Shown one piece after another: positions 42,320 through 49,607 of a DNA stretch of 64,000 nt (positions are counted from its first letter, which is position 1; each line of letters begins with the position of its first letter). The stretch lies in NCBI GenBank assembly GCA_023511455.1, contig JAIMBJ010000005.1:1-64000 (forward strand). The letters run 5' to 3'. The notes beneath the pieces are model-generated. The model saw only the letters and a program-made list of their open reading frames with translations, did not search any database and was not told the origin of the DNA. This DNA comes from Bacillota bacterium (GTDB lineage: Bacteria; Armatimonadota; HRBIN16). Made by a program: the position numbers and the translations under genes.

Positions 42320-42401
42320 TGCCCGGGGCGGGACTCGAACCCGCACGCCTTACGGCCCGGGATTTTAAGTCCCGTGCGTCTACCGATTCCGCCACCCGGG
42401 C
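42320..42401 (-). tRNA. tRNA-Leu (TAA anticodon)
   Basis: The acceptor stem GCCCGGG pairs with CCCGGGC, the anticodon loop CTTAAAA holds TAA, a long type II variable arm follows (GGGCCGTAAGGCGT), and the T-loop is GTTCGAGTC. No CCA is encoded. Both the variable arm and the anticodon fit tRNA-Leu. Confidence 0.93.
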
Positions 42402-42486
42402 GCATCCGTTCAAAAGTATAGCACGGTGACACGCGGAAGGCAAGAGGGCACGGGGGTGTCCGGTAAATCCGCCAGAGACCGCCTGC

Positions 42487-42547
42487 AGGACGAGGCTCTT
42501 GCCGAACCGTTGAGCCTCTTTTTTCAGCTCACCGGGAGGTTCGTCCT
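42487..42547. repeat. Interspersed structured repeat, copy B (reverse orientation)
   Basis: AGGACGA (42487-42493) pairs with TCGTCCT (42541-42547). Read on the minus strand it is about 70 percent like copy A at 7740-7809 by eye, including gaacctcc just inside the arm. The arm pair is changed at the same position on both sides (GGCGA/TCGCC in copy A, GACGA/TCGTC here), so base pairing is kept. Confidence 0.6.
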
Positions 42548-42645
42548 CCCAGGAAACGGGGCGAACCCCCTTCAACCGTAGCAGGGATTTCAGAGTGTGT
42601 CGCAAAATCACTTATGCACAGAAAAACCCGGTCAGAGAAAGGGCG

Positions 42646-44427
42646 ATGGAACCAACAGTACACGTTACCACTGTGGACTACGCCATTATCGTGGCGTATC
42701 TGGTGTTCGCGCTGGTAGTGGGTGCGCTGCTGGGAAGGCGTGCCTCGAAGAGCATGGCGGAGTACTTTGCTGCTGGGCGTAACCTGCCCTGGTGGGTGGC
42801 AGGAACGAGCATGGTTGCCACTACCTTCGCCGCGGACACGCCGCTGGCGGTTTCCGGACTGGTTCGTAAGCAGGGCGTGGCAGGGAACTGGTTCTGGTGG
42901 AACGGCGTGTTTGCGAATATGCTGGGGACGTTCCTTTTCGCGCCTTTGTGGCGACGATGCGGTGTGCTGACCGACCTCGAATTCATCCGCATTCGCTATG
43001 ACGGCAGAGCGGCGGACCTCCTGCGTGGCTTCCGCGTCCTGTACTCTTCTCTCGTTTATAACTCTATTGTGATGGGGTGGGTTATTCTGGGCGCGTCCAA
43101 AATCGTCCGGGCGACCTTTGGCTGGGAGCCGTGGGAGACTCTGGGTGTGCTGATTGTCATCACCTTCGTCTACACCCTCAGCGCGGGTCTGTGGGGCGTG
43201 GTGATGACCGACCTGCTGCAGTTTGTTCTGGCAGTCACGGGGGCAGTATGGCTGGGCATCGCCGCACTCAGCGCGGCGGGAGGTAGCACCGGGTTGGTGA
43301 ATCAGCTGGCGGAGCGCGGTCTTCTGGAAAGGCTGGCTATCATCCCGACGCCGGAGATGCGCGACCTCTGGATTGCGTTCCTCACTTATGTGTTGCTGCA
43401 GTGGTGGTCGGTCGGGCGTCCCGATGGGGAGGGGTATATTGCGCAGCGCATCCTCTCGACGCGCGACGAACGCCATGCCACGTTGGCTTTCCTGTGGTTT
43501 GCCTTCGCGCATTACGTCATCCGTCCGTGGTGGTGGCTGCTGGTCGGGCTGGCGTCGCTGATTCTCATCCCGGAGGCTATTCCCGCAAAACTGGGCGGCG
43601 ATGAGGCGGCGTATCCCATGCTGATGGGTAGATTGTTACCCGCCGGCGCGCTGGGCATCATGGTGGCGTCGTTGCTGGCGGCGTTTATGAGTACCATGGA
43701 TACGCAGATGAACTGGGCGGCGAGCTATCTGACGAACGACTTCTACCGCGCCTACATCCGCAAAGAAGCTCCCGACAGACACTATGTGCTGGTTGGCAGG
43801 ATTACCACCGCATTCATCCTTGCCCTGGGGGTGGGTGTGTCGCTGATTACCGAGGACATCAGCAAGGCGTGGATGCTGCTGGCGGGGTTGAACGCGGGCA
43901 TCGGCACGGTGTCGGTGCTGCGCTGGCTGTGGTGGCGAGTCAGCGCGTGGAGCGAGCTGGGCGCGATGCTCACCGCGCTCGCGGTCAACTCGGTGATGTA
44001 CGCCATGGGCTGGATGAAGGTATCCCCGTTTGACATGCTCATCGAAACCGCCGGCTTTCCCTATCGGCTGATGATTATTGTGGGCACCACACAGGTGGCG
44101 TGGCTGGTGATTACCTTCCTCACCGAACCCGTGTCGCGCGAGAGGCTGGTGGAGTTCTATCGGCGTGTACGTCCGCCCGGCTGGTGGGGAGACATCGCGC
44201 GGGAAGCGGGTGTGGAGGGCACGCGCATGGGCTGGCGATGGCTGTTCGGGTGGTTCGGTGGAGTGCTGATGATTTATGGCGGTCTGTTCGCGCTGGGTGG
44301 ACTGCTGTTGTGGCAGGTGGACTGGCTGCTCGGTGGTGGGGTTGCCTTCGCGCTGGGCATTGTGGGCGTGCGCCTCGGACTGAAAGCTACCCTGCAACAG
44401 GCGACGGAGGTACCGCAACAGGCTTGA
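42646..44427 (+). CDS. Sodium:solute symporter family protein
   Basis: 593 residues with about 13-14 transmembrane helices. The SSS family core is visible from the start: DYAIIVAYLVFALVVGALLG, then KSMAEYFAAGRNLPWWVAGT, FAADTPLAVSGL and DLLQFVLAVTGAVWLG. It is probably sodium- or proton-driven uptake of a sugar, amino acid or organic acid; the substrate is not readable. The C-terminus has an extra helix pair near 540-585. The start is the ATG at 42646. It is followed by a hicB-hicA pair on the same strand. Confidence 0.9.
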   Translation: MEPTVHVTTVDYAIIVAYLVFALVVGALLGRRASKSMAEYFAAGRNLPWWVAGTSMVATTFAADTPLAVSGLVRKQGVAGNWFWWNGVFANMLGTFLFAPLWRRCGVLTDLEFIRIRYDGRAADLLRGFRVLYSSLVYNSIVMGWVILGASKIVRATFGWEPWETLGVLIVITFVYTLSAGLWGVVMTDLLQFVLAVTGAVWLGIAALSAAGGSTGLVNQLAERGLLERLAIIPTPEMRDLWIAFLTYVLLQWWSVGRPDGEGYIAQRILSTRDERHATLAFLWFAFAHYVIRPWWWLLVGLASLILIPEAIPAKLGGDEAAYPMLMGRLLPAGALGIMVASLLAAFMSTMDTQMNWAASYLTNDFYRAYIRKEAPDRHYVLVGRITTAFILALGVGVSLITEDISKAWMLLAGLNAGIGTVSVLRWLWWRVSAWSELGAMLTALAVNSVMYAMGWMKVSPFDMLIETAGFPYRLMIIVGTTQVAWLVITFLTEPVSRERLVEFYRRVRPPGWWGDIAREAGVEGTRMGWRWLFGWFGGVLMIYGGLFALGGLLLWQVDWLLGGGVAFALGIVGVRLGLKATLQQATEVPQQA

Positions 44428-44505
44428 GTGTTTTGTGCAAACGCCAGTCATCGTCTGGACGCGACGGCGCGCAGATGCGGTACAATTCAGGAGGGGGTGG
44501 AGACC

Positions 44506-44712
44506 ATGCGCCAGGTACTGCTTTATCAAGACGAGGATGGTTTCTGGATTGCCGAGTGTCCGAGCCTGCCCGGATGTGCGACGCAAGGTAGAACAAAAGC
44601 CGAGGCCCTACAAAACATCCGCGAAGCGATAAAAGGTTATATCGCGGCACTCGAGGAGGATAACCTGCCGGTTCCCGAAGAACGCTTCGAGGCGATAGTC
44701 GTAGCGGTATGA
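44506..44712 (+). CDS. hicB: HicB-family antitoxin
   Basis: 68 residues from the ATG at 44506, with GGAGGGGGTGGAG upstream. It shows the partial RNase H-like HicB fold: YQDEDGFWIAECPSLPGCAT, then EALQNIREAIKGYIAAL. The usual C-terminal DNA-binding domain is missing, so autoregulation by this protein alone is doubtful. The stop overlaps the hicA start by four bases. The antitoxin-first order is the reverse of classic hicAB. Confidence 0.9.
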   Translation: MRQVLLYQDEDGFWIAECPSLPGCATQGRTKAEALQNIREAIKGYIAALEEDNLPVPEERFEAIVVAV

Positions 44713-44930
44713 GTTACCTTCCCCGTATATCAGGACGCCAGTGCGTCAAGGCTTTATCGAAGGCTGGCTTCTACGTCAAACGGCGCGAGGGCAGTCACAT
44801 CATCCTGCGCCGTGACGAACCTTTTGCTCAGGTTGTCGTTCCCGACCATGATGAACTTGCCAAAGGGCTATTGCGGGCGATAATTCGCCAGACGGGTTTG
44901 AGCGTGGATGAGTTTCTCAAACTACTTTAG
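44709..44930 (+). CDS. hicA: HicA-family mRNA interferase toxin
   Basis: 73 residues in the double-stranded RNA-binding-like fold of YcfA/HicA. Hallmarks are ISGRQCVKALSKAGFYVKRR, then GSHIILRR with the catalytic His, and the C-terminal LLRAIIRQTGLSVDEF. It cleaves mRNA when not neutralised by HicB. The ATG overlaps the hicB TGA, giving translational coupling. Confidence 0.92.
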   Translation: MSYLPRISGRQCVKALSKAGFYVKRREGSHIILRRDEPFAQVVVPDHDELAKGLLRAIIRQTGLSVDEFLKLL

Positions 44931-45010
44931 CGCTACAGTTATTGCATTCCTTAGGCGAAGAGGGTGTTGGACAAACAGGTTTTCTCGGCGAGCATGATTT
45001 GCGGCCCCCA

Positions 45011-45034
45011 CCAAGCCTCCTGCGGAGGCTACAA
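45011..45034. repeat. Hairpin element of the tgtagcc family
   Basis: On the minus strand tgtagcctccgcaggaggct forms a 7-bp stem (AGCCTCC/GGAGGCT, 45014-45030) with a 3-base loop. It sits in the gap between hicA and the convergent RseB-like gene, where it may act as a terminator. Confidence 0.4.
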
Positions 45035-45126
45035 ACCTGCCGCGCCGGCTTTTGTGCCTGCGTTGCCAACATCCTTCAGTCGCTGGGGTAGACCTTAAAG
45101 CGGTTTTGGAAACACTCTCTAAGAGA

Positions 45127-46101
45127 CTACTTTATCGCTGTGCGTATCTGCTGAAAGACTTCGGGTGGGGCATTGCCGATGAGCACCAGCGTCACGTCCC
45201 CGTCCCGCCATTTCTGCACCCGCGCATCGAGTGGCGACAGCGACCGCAGTAGCGGCATGTCGTCGCGCAAGGGCAACCGCGTTTGGAACAGCGCCATCGA
45301 GGAGACCCCGTCGCTGTAGTGCAGGCTGACCAGAGGTCGCATCCGAATCAGTCGCAGGCGCACCTCCGTCAGGCGATAACCGCTGGGCAGTTCTCTTGGC
45401 TGACGGATGGGGAAGGGTACCAGCGGCTGTGCCTCGTCCACACTGGCGAACACCCTCGTGGGAGGCAGGATGTTTCGCTGCTGTACCTGCGCGGGGAAGC
45501 GGGGCGCAAAGCGGTCGGGACGGACGTCGGCGGGGATGGTCAGGCGGACGTACTCCGTGCGCATCCGCACCTCGCCGCGAGGGGTCAACTCCTCCATGCG
45601 CAGAATCACCCCATACTCCCGGTCAATCCACCATCGCCGCAGTGGCTTGCCCTGTGCGCTTTTCATCGCCAGAAGCACCGTCTTGCGTCCGGCAACCGGT
45701 TCTGCGTCCTTTGTCTCCAGCACCAGCTCTCCCCAGCGCAGCCGTTGGACCATCTCCTGCCGCCGGCGCAGCATCAGCGGTTGCTCCGAAGGGTACACGT
45801 CTACCTTCTTATGGCGAGGCAAGAAGTGAAACCGTTGCACTCCGTCGTCAATGAGAACTTCGCCACGACGCCCCAGAGGGCGCAGATATTCCACCCGATA
45901 ACGCACGCCGGAACGCACGATATGCTCCTCAACAGGGGGCGTCGGCGTCGGCAGGAAGAACTGCGTGACCCGTACCCCTTCCAGAGACACCGTGCGCTCC
46001 GCGCGCTCCACGCGTTCCAGCCATTGCACGGGCGTTTGCCCCTGTGCAGACGCACACCATGCCAGCGACAACACGGTTATGACCATCAGAAGCCTTTTCA
46101 T
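45127..46101 (-). CDS. RseB/MucB-like periplasmic sigma-regulation protein
   Basis: 324 residues from the ATG at 46101, which overlaps the anti-sigma stop by four bases. A signal peptide (about 1-20, ending CASA) is followed by a LolA-like N-terminal domain (VRVTQFFLPTPTPP... ) and a C-terminal domain ending in ELPSGYRLTEVRL...VSLHYSDGVSSMALFQ. This matches RseB, which binds the periplasmic part of the anti-sigma factor and senses mislocalised lipids or LPS. The arrangement sigma, anti-sigma, RseB-like is the same as rpoE-rseA-rseB. Confidence 0.85.
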   Translation of the reverse strand: MKRLLMVITVLSLAWCASAQGQTPVQWLERVERAERTVSLEGVRVTQFFLPTPTPPVEEHIVRSGVRYRVEYLRPLGRRGEVLIDDGVQRFHFLPRHKKVDVYPSEQPLMLRRRQEMVQRLRWGELVLETKDAEPVAGRKTVLLAMKSAQGKPLRRWWIDREYGVILRMEELTPRGEVRMRTEYVRLTIPADVRPDRFAPRFPAQVQQRNILPPTRVFASVDEAQPLVPFPIRQPRELPSGYRLTEVRLRLIRMRPLVSLHYSDGVSSMALFQTRLPLRDDMPLLRSLSPLDARVQKWRDGDVTLVLIGNAPPEVFQQIRTAIK

Positions 46102-46589
46102 TGTGTCGTCGGCTCCAGACGCAGTGTTTTCCATTGTGCTTCGCGGGCGAGCAACTGCAGTGACGGGTCGGTGAAACCGTCGTTGCTCATCGCGCCTACG
46201 TACTCCTGCACAATCGCCTGGGCGACGGTGGGTTCCTCTACAGGAACGGCAGACACCCTTTCAGGGCGAAGGCTCCCCCACCAGAATGCCAGCAATAGGC
46301 TCGCCGCTACTACCGTTGCAAAGGAGGCACGCGCCAGAAGACGTATTGCTCCCTGGCGACGCAGAGAGCCTCGTGCATGATGCCGGATACGGCGTGATAG
46401 ATAATCCGGGACGTGTTCGTGCTCCAGCTGCCCCACCACCTGCTTCGCCCACCGTTGCACCTTGACAGCCTCCGCGCACGCCTTGCAGGAGGCAAGATGA
46501 GCTTCCAGCGACCGGCGCGGTTGCTCCTCGATCACGCCGTCCACATATTCCACGATGAACTGTTCCCATTCCCGACAGGCTTTCATCAT
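46098..46589 (-). CDS. Anti-sigma factor with zinc-finger domain
   Basis: 163 residues; the start overlaps the sigma stop (TGATG), and an ATG one codon later has better ribosome-binding spacing. The N-terminal zf-HC2-type motif is HLASCKAC (H-x3-C-x2-C), followed by a basic region and one membrane helix (about 82-102, LARASFATVVAASLLLAFWW). The rest is periplasmic. It should hold the ECF sigma factor at the membrane until stress signals pass through RseB-like protein and proteases. Confidence 0.85.
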   Translation of the reverse strand: MMKACREWEQFIVEYVDGVIEEQPRRSLEAHLASCKACAEAVKVQRWAKQVVGQLEHEHVPDYLSRRIRHHARGSLRRQGAIRLLARASFATVVAASLLLAFWWGSLRPERVSAVPVEEPTVAQAIVQEYVGAMSNDGFTDPSLQLLAREAQWKTLRLEPTTQ

Positions 46590-47186
46590 TCAAACTCCGT
46601 ACACATAGTTCGCCAGTGATTCGCGCAGGCGGGCGCGGGCATGGAACAGACGCGACTTTACCGTGCCGAGGGGAACGCCCAATGCCTGCGCAATCTCTTC
46701 ATACGGCATTTGTTCCACATCGTGCAGGATCAATACCTCGCGCATTGCCAGCGGCAGCTGCTCCATCGCCTCGCTCAACATCGCGCCCAACTCTTCACGT
46801 AGCAGAAGCTTCTCCGGATTGAACCTGTCATCTGGAGGGTCTACGATGCCTCCTTCCTCCGTCTCGCTCTGCTCATCCGCCTGCCGCCACAGGGATAACC
46901 ACCCTTTTTCGCGCTGGCGGCGGCGGTGTGCATCGCGGCAAAGATTGGTGGCGATGCGGAACAGCCACGTCTGCAGGCTGCTTTCCTCACGGAAGCGGTG
47001 CAGCGAGTTCAGCGCCTTCAGGAACACCTCCTGAGTGATGTCCTCCGCGTCCGTCTCGTTACCGACCAGCCGCTTCACGTAGCCGTAGATTTTGTGCTGG
47101 TACCGTTCGACGATTTCGTCGAAGGCGGTCAGGTCGTTACCTTTGCACCGCGCCACCAGCACCGCATCGACGTCGCTCAAACGCAT
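46590..47186 (-). CDS. ECF-family sigma factor, RpoE-like
   Basis: 198 residues from the ATG at 47186 (GGAGAG upstream). Region 2 is KIYGYVKRLVGNETDAEDIT followed by QEVFLKALNSLHRF and the basic NLCRDAHRRRQREK. Region 4 is LPLAMREVLILHDVEQMPYE, then EIAQALGVPLGTVKSRLFHA. This is a classical ECF02-like RpoE layout, with the anti-sigma and RseB-like genes downstream. A candidate self-directed ECF promoter lies at 47234-47260. Confidence 0.93.
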   Translation of the reverse strand: MRLSDVDAVLVARCKGNDLTAFDEIVERYQHKIYGYVKRLVGNETDAEDITQEVFLKALNSLHRFREESSLQTWLFRIATNLCRDAHRRRQREKGWLSLWRQADEQSETEEGGIVDPPDDRFNPEKLLLREELGAMLSEAMEQLPLAMREVLILHDVEQMPYEEIAQALGVPLGTVKSRLFHARARLRESLANYVYGV

Positions 47187-47233
47187 CGCCCTCTCCAAGA
47201 GAAGCCCCCCCTTGCGGTTCCGCTTGCATATTC

Positions 47234-47260
47234 TATGACGATTCGCGCGGGCAAAAGTTC
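47234..47260 (-). promoter_or_regulatory. Candidate autoregulatory ECF promoter
   Basis: On the minus strand GAACTT (47260-47255), 16 bases, then TCATA (47238-47234). RpoE-type promoters have GAACTT, 16 bases, then TCTGA-like. The predicted start near 47227 would lie about 40 bases before the sigma ATG. Confidence 0.5.
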
Positions 47261-47268
47261 ACGTGGGA

Positions 47269-47293
47269 AGGGCGGAGATGAACCCTCCGCCCT
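47269..47293 (-). terminator. Hairpin after cysK
   Basis: AGGGCGGA (47269-47276) pairs with TCCGCCCT (47286-47293) around a nine-base loop. It lies between the cysK stop and the ECF promoter. No clear T-run follows. Confidence 0.4.
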
Positions 47294-47312
47294 GTGGGGG
47301 AAATGGACGTGC

Positions 47313-48260
47313 TTACCAGTCGTCGCGCTCAGGCAGATCTGCATAGACCGGTGTGGAGAGGTAACGCTCGCCCGTGCTGGGCACGATGACCACAATCAGT
47401 TTGCCCTCGTTTTCCGGGCGTTTTGCGACCTGCACGGCAGCGTGCACCGCTGCGCCCGACGAGATGCCCGCAAAAATGCCCTCCTCCCGCGCCAGCCGGC
47501 GCGTCATGGCGAAGGCGTCTTCGTTTTCTACGGGGATGATTTCGTCGATGAGGTCTACCCGCAGGATGTCCGGGATGAACCCCGCCCCAATACCCTGAAT
47601 GGGATGCGGTCCGCGCGGCTTGCCAGACAGCACCGCCGATGCAGCAGGCTCCACGGCAATGGCTTTGAACGAGGGCTTTCGCGCTTTGATGACCTCCGCG
47701 ACACCGGTGATGGTGCCTCCTGTGCCAACCCCTGCTACCAGAATGTCTACCTGTCCATCGGTGTCGCGCCAGATTTCCTCTGCGGTGGTGCGCCGATGGA
47801 TATCGGGGTTAGCAGGGTTCTTGAACTGCTGGGGCATGAAGTAGCGGTCGGGGTCGGTGGCGATAATCTCCTCTGCCTTGCGGATTGCGCCGGGCATACC
47901 TTCGGCGCCGGGTGTCAATACCAGCTTGGCTCCCAAAGCACGCAGCAGGCTCCGTCGCTCCACCGACATCGTCTCCGGCATGACCAACATGCATCTGTAA
48001 CCCTTCGCGGCGCACACGAACGCCAGCGCGATGCCCGTGTTGCCCGAGGTGGGCTCGATGATGATGGTGTCGGGCTTGATGCGTCCTTCTCGCTCGGCGG
48101 CTTCGATCATCGCGACGCCGATGCGGTCCTTCACGCTGGAGAGGGGATTGAAATACTCCAGCTTGGCAGCAACCGTTGCTTTTGCCCCGTCGGTAACGCG
48201 ATTCAAGCGCACCAGCGGAGTATTGCCAATCAGTTTGGTCACATCTTCTGCAATGCGCAT
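47313..48260 (-). CDS. cysK: Cysteine synthase A
   Basis: 315 residues, standard length. It makes cysteine from O-acetylserine and sulfide with pyridoxal phosphate. The PLP lysine is in [11 protein letters not shown], the substrate loop is [13 protein letters not shown], and the phosphate-binding loop is [11 protein letters not shown]. It lies 15 bases downstream of an Rrf2-family gene on the same strand. In Bacillus subtilis and Staphylococcus the Rrf2 member CymR works in complex with CysK to control cysteine metabolism, so the pairing is functionally suggestive. Confidence 0.96.
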   Translation of the reverse strand: MRIAEDVTKLIGNTPLVRLNRVTDGAKATVAAKLEYFNPLSSVKDRIGVAMIEAAEREGRIKPDTIIIEPTSGNTGIALAFVCAAKGYRCMLVMPETMSVERRSLLRALGAKLVLTPGAEGMPGAIRKAEEIIATDPDRYFMPQQFKNPANPDIHRRTTAEEIWRDTDGQVDILVAGVGTGGTITGVAEVIKARKPSFKAIAVEPAASAVLSGKPRGPHPIQGIGAGFIPDILRVDLIDEIIPVENEDAFAMTRRLAREEGIFAGISSGAAVHAAVQVAKRPENEGKLIVVIVPSTGERYLSTPVYADLPERDDW

Positions 48261-48275
48261 GGAGGAAACTCCCTT

Positions 48276-48725
48276 CTACAGGTATGGTGCGATACTTTGC
48301 GCCTGGTCCAGTAGCTGTTTTTGCTCCAGCAGGTTCTGGATGGTAGTCGAATCCAGTAGCCGCCATATCGCCTCGGCGGTGCGCCGCTGGAAGTTGCGGA
48401 TGCACTGGATGGTGGTGGTGCTGATGCTGTCCCTCACAAGGGCTTCCGACGGTTCGAAGGTTCTGTTTCCGGAGAAGGCGCGCACAATGTCGCCCACCGT
48501 GATTTGCGAGGGAGGCTTTGCCAGCTCATAACCGCCTCCGACACCGCGCAGACTGCGCACCACTCCCTCCCGTTTCAAGACCGCCAGAATCTGGTCAAGG
48601 TAGGGACCTGGAATATGCTCCGCGGCAGCAATTTCATGGCTCTGCACGGGCAAACCGACCGGTTGCTGTGCCAGGTAAAGGATGCCGCGCAGAGCGTATT
48701 CGATCTTTGCGCTAAAAAGTGGCAT
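48276..48725 (-). CDS. Rrf2-family regulator, CymR-like
   Basis: 149 residues. The winged helix-turn-helix is typical of Rrf2: MPLFSAKIEYALRGILYLAQ, then IPGPYLDQILAVLKREGVV and SLRGVGGGYELAKPPSQI. Only one Cys (IQCIRN) is present, so the three-cysteine iron-sulfur site of IscR is missing. This and the position before cysK favour a CymR-like cysteine regulator. Its promoter overlaps a palindrome-like site and the divergent yebC promoter. Confidence 0.9.
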   Translation of the reverse strand: MPLFSAKIEYALRGILYLAQQPVGLPVQSHEIAAAEHIPGPYLDQILAVLKREGVVRSLRGVGGGYELAKPPSQITVGDIVRAFSGNRTFEPSEALVRDSISTTTIQCIRNFQRRTAEAIWRLLDSTTIQNLLEQKQLLDQAQSIAPYL

Positions 48726-48744
48726 CGCCCGATTCCTGACTTTG

Positions 48745-48756
48745 TTGATAAATCAA
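48745..48756. promoter_or_regulatory. Operator-like inverted repeat upstream of the Rrf2 gene
   Basis: TTGAT-AA-ATCAA is a perfect inverted repeat with a two-base centre, placed at the predicted transcription start of the Rrf2/cysK transcript. AT-rich dyads are usual for Rrf2 regulators, so autoregulation is inferred. Confidence 0.5.
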
Positions 48757-48760
48757 TGTA

Positions 48761-48789
48761 ATTTTAACATGTCCTTGCGTGATTGTCAA
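48761..48789 (-). promoter_or_regulatory. Promoter of the Rrf2-cysK operon
   Basis: On the minus strand TTGACA (48789-48784), 17 bases, TAAAAT (48766-48761). The -35 hexamer shares the bases TTGTCAA with the -35 of the divergent yebC promoter. Confidence 0.65.
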
Positions 48790-48812
48790 GGTCAACCGTT
48801 ACATGATATAAT
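48783..48812 (+). promoter_or_regulatory. Promoter of the yebC gene
   Basis: TTGTCA (48783-48788), 18 bases, TATAAT (48807-48812), followed by GGAAGGAGGTG before the ATG at 48846. It overlaps the divergent Rrf2 promoter over its -35 region. Confidence 0.65.
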
Positions 48813-48845
48813 TCGGGCGGTGAAGGAAGGAGGTGTACAGGTTAC

Positions 48846-49595
48846 ATGGCAGGGCATTCGAAATGGCACAACATCCGCCTGCGCAAGGGCAAGCAGGATG
48901 CGGAGCGAGGTAAACTGTTCACCCGACTGGCGCGAGAGATTATTGTGGCAGCGCGAGAGGGGGGCGGAAACCCCGATGCCAACCCGCGCCTGCGCATGGC
49001 GATTCAGAAGGCGCGCGATGCCCACATGCCTCAGGAGAACATCAAGCGTGCCATCCAGCGTGGTACAGGCGAAATTGCCGGTGCCGCCTACGAAGAGGTG
49101 GTGTACGAAGGCTATGCGCCTGGCGGAGTGGCAGTCATGGTCGAGTGCCTGACCGACAACCGCAACCGCACCGTTTCTGATGTGCGCGCTGCCTTCTCGA
49201 AGTGCGGTGGCAGTCTCGGCGAGTCGGGCTGTGTCAGCTGGATGTTCAAACCGCGAGGACTCATCCGCATTCCCAGGGAGGCAGGCGACGAGGATACGGT
49301 GCTGGCAGCTGCGCTGGACGCGGGTGCGGACGATATGAGCACCGAGGAAGAGTTCTATGAGGTCTACACCGAGCCCGAAGACCTGCATCGCGTGCGTGAG
49401 GCGATAGAAAAAGCCGGACTGCCCGTCGAAAACGCGGAGATTACCATGTTACCCACCACCACGGTGCATGTGGAGGGCAAAGAGGCACAGCAGGTTCTGC
49501 GTCTGATGGACATGCTGGACGAACTGGATGACGTGCAGCAGGTGTACGCCAACTTCGACATCGCCGAAGAGGAAATAGAAAGCGCAGTACGCTAG
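48846..49595 (+). CDS. yebC: YebC/PmpR-family protein
   Basis: 249 residues beginning MAGHSKWHNIRLRKGKQDAE, the signature of the family. Conserved ANPRLRMAIQKARDAHMP and GYAPGGVAVMVECLTDNRNR follow. Members are DNA-binding regulators in some bacteria and have more recently been tied to translation and relief of ribosome stalling (TACO1-like). The start has AGGAGGT 11 bases upstream. It is followed 12 bases later by a large membrane protein of unrelated type. Confidence 0.95.
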   Translation: MAGHSKWHNIRLRKGKQDAERGKLFTRLAREIIVAAREGGGNPDANPRLRMAIQKARDAHMPQENIKRAIQRGTGEIAGAAYEEVVYEGYAPGGVAVMVECLTDNRNRTVSDVRAAFSKCGGSLGESGCVSWMFKPRGLIRIPREAGDEDTVLAAALDAGADDMSTEEEFYEVYTEPEDLHRVREAIEKAGLPVENAEITMLPTTTVHVEGKEAQQVLRLMDMLDELDDVQQVYANFDIAEEEIESAVR

Positions 49596-49607
49596 GAGAT
49601 TTCCCCA

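Noticed and set aside
42145-42611. N-terminal extension of lpd containing EDEPPGELKKEAQR
   Set aside because: The extension passes through tRNA-Leu and a dispersed repeat; a strong ribosome binding site precedes the ATG at 42143.
45052-45252. Small plus-strand frame before the RseB-like gene
   Set aside because: No ribosome binding site, no similarity, and it overlaps the 3' end of the well-supported RseB-like gene.
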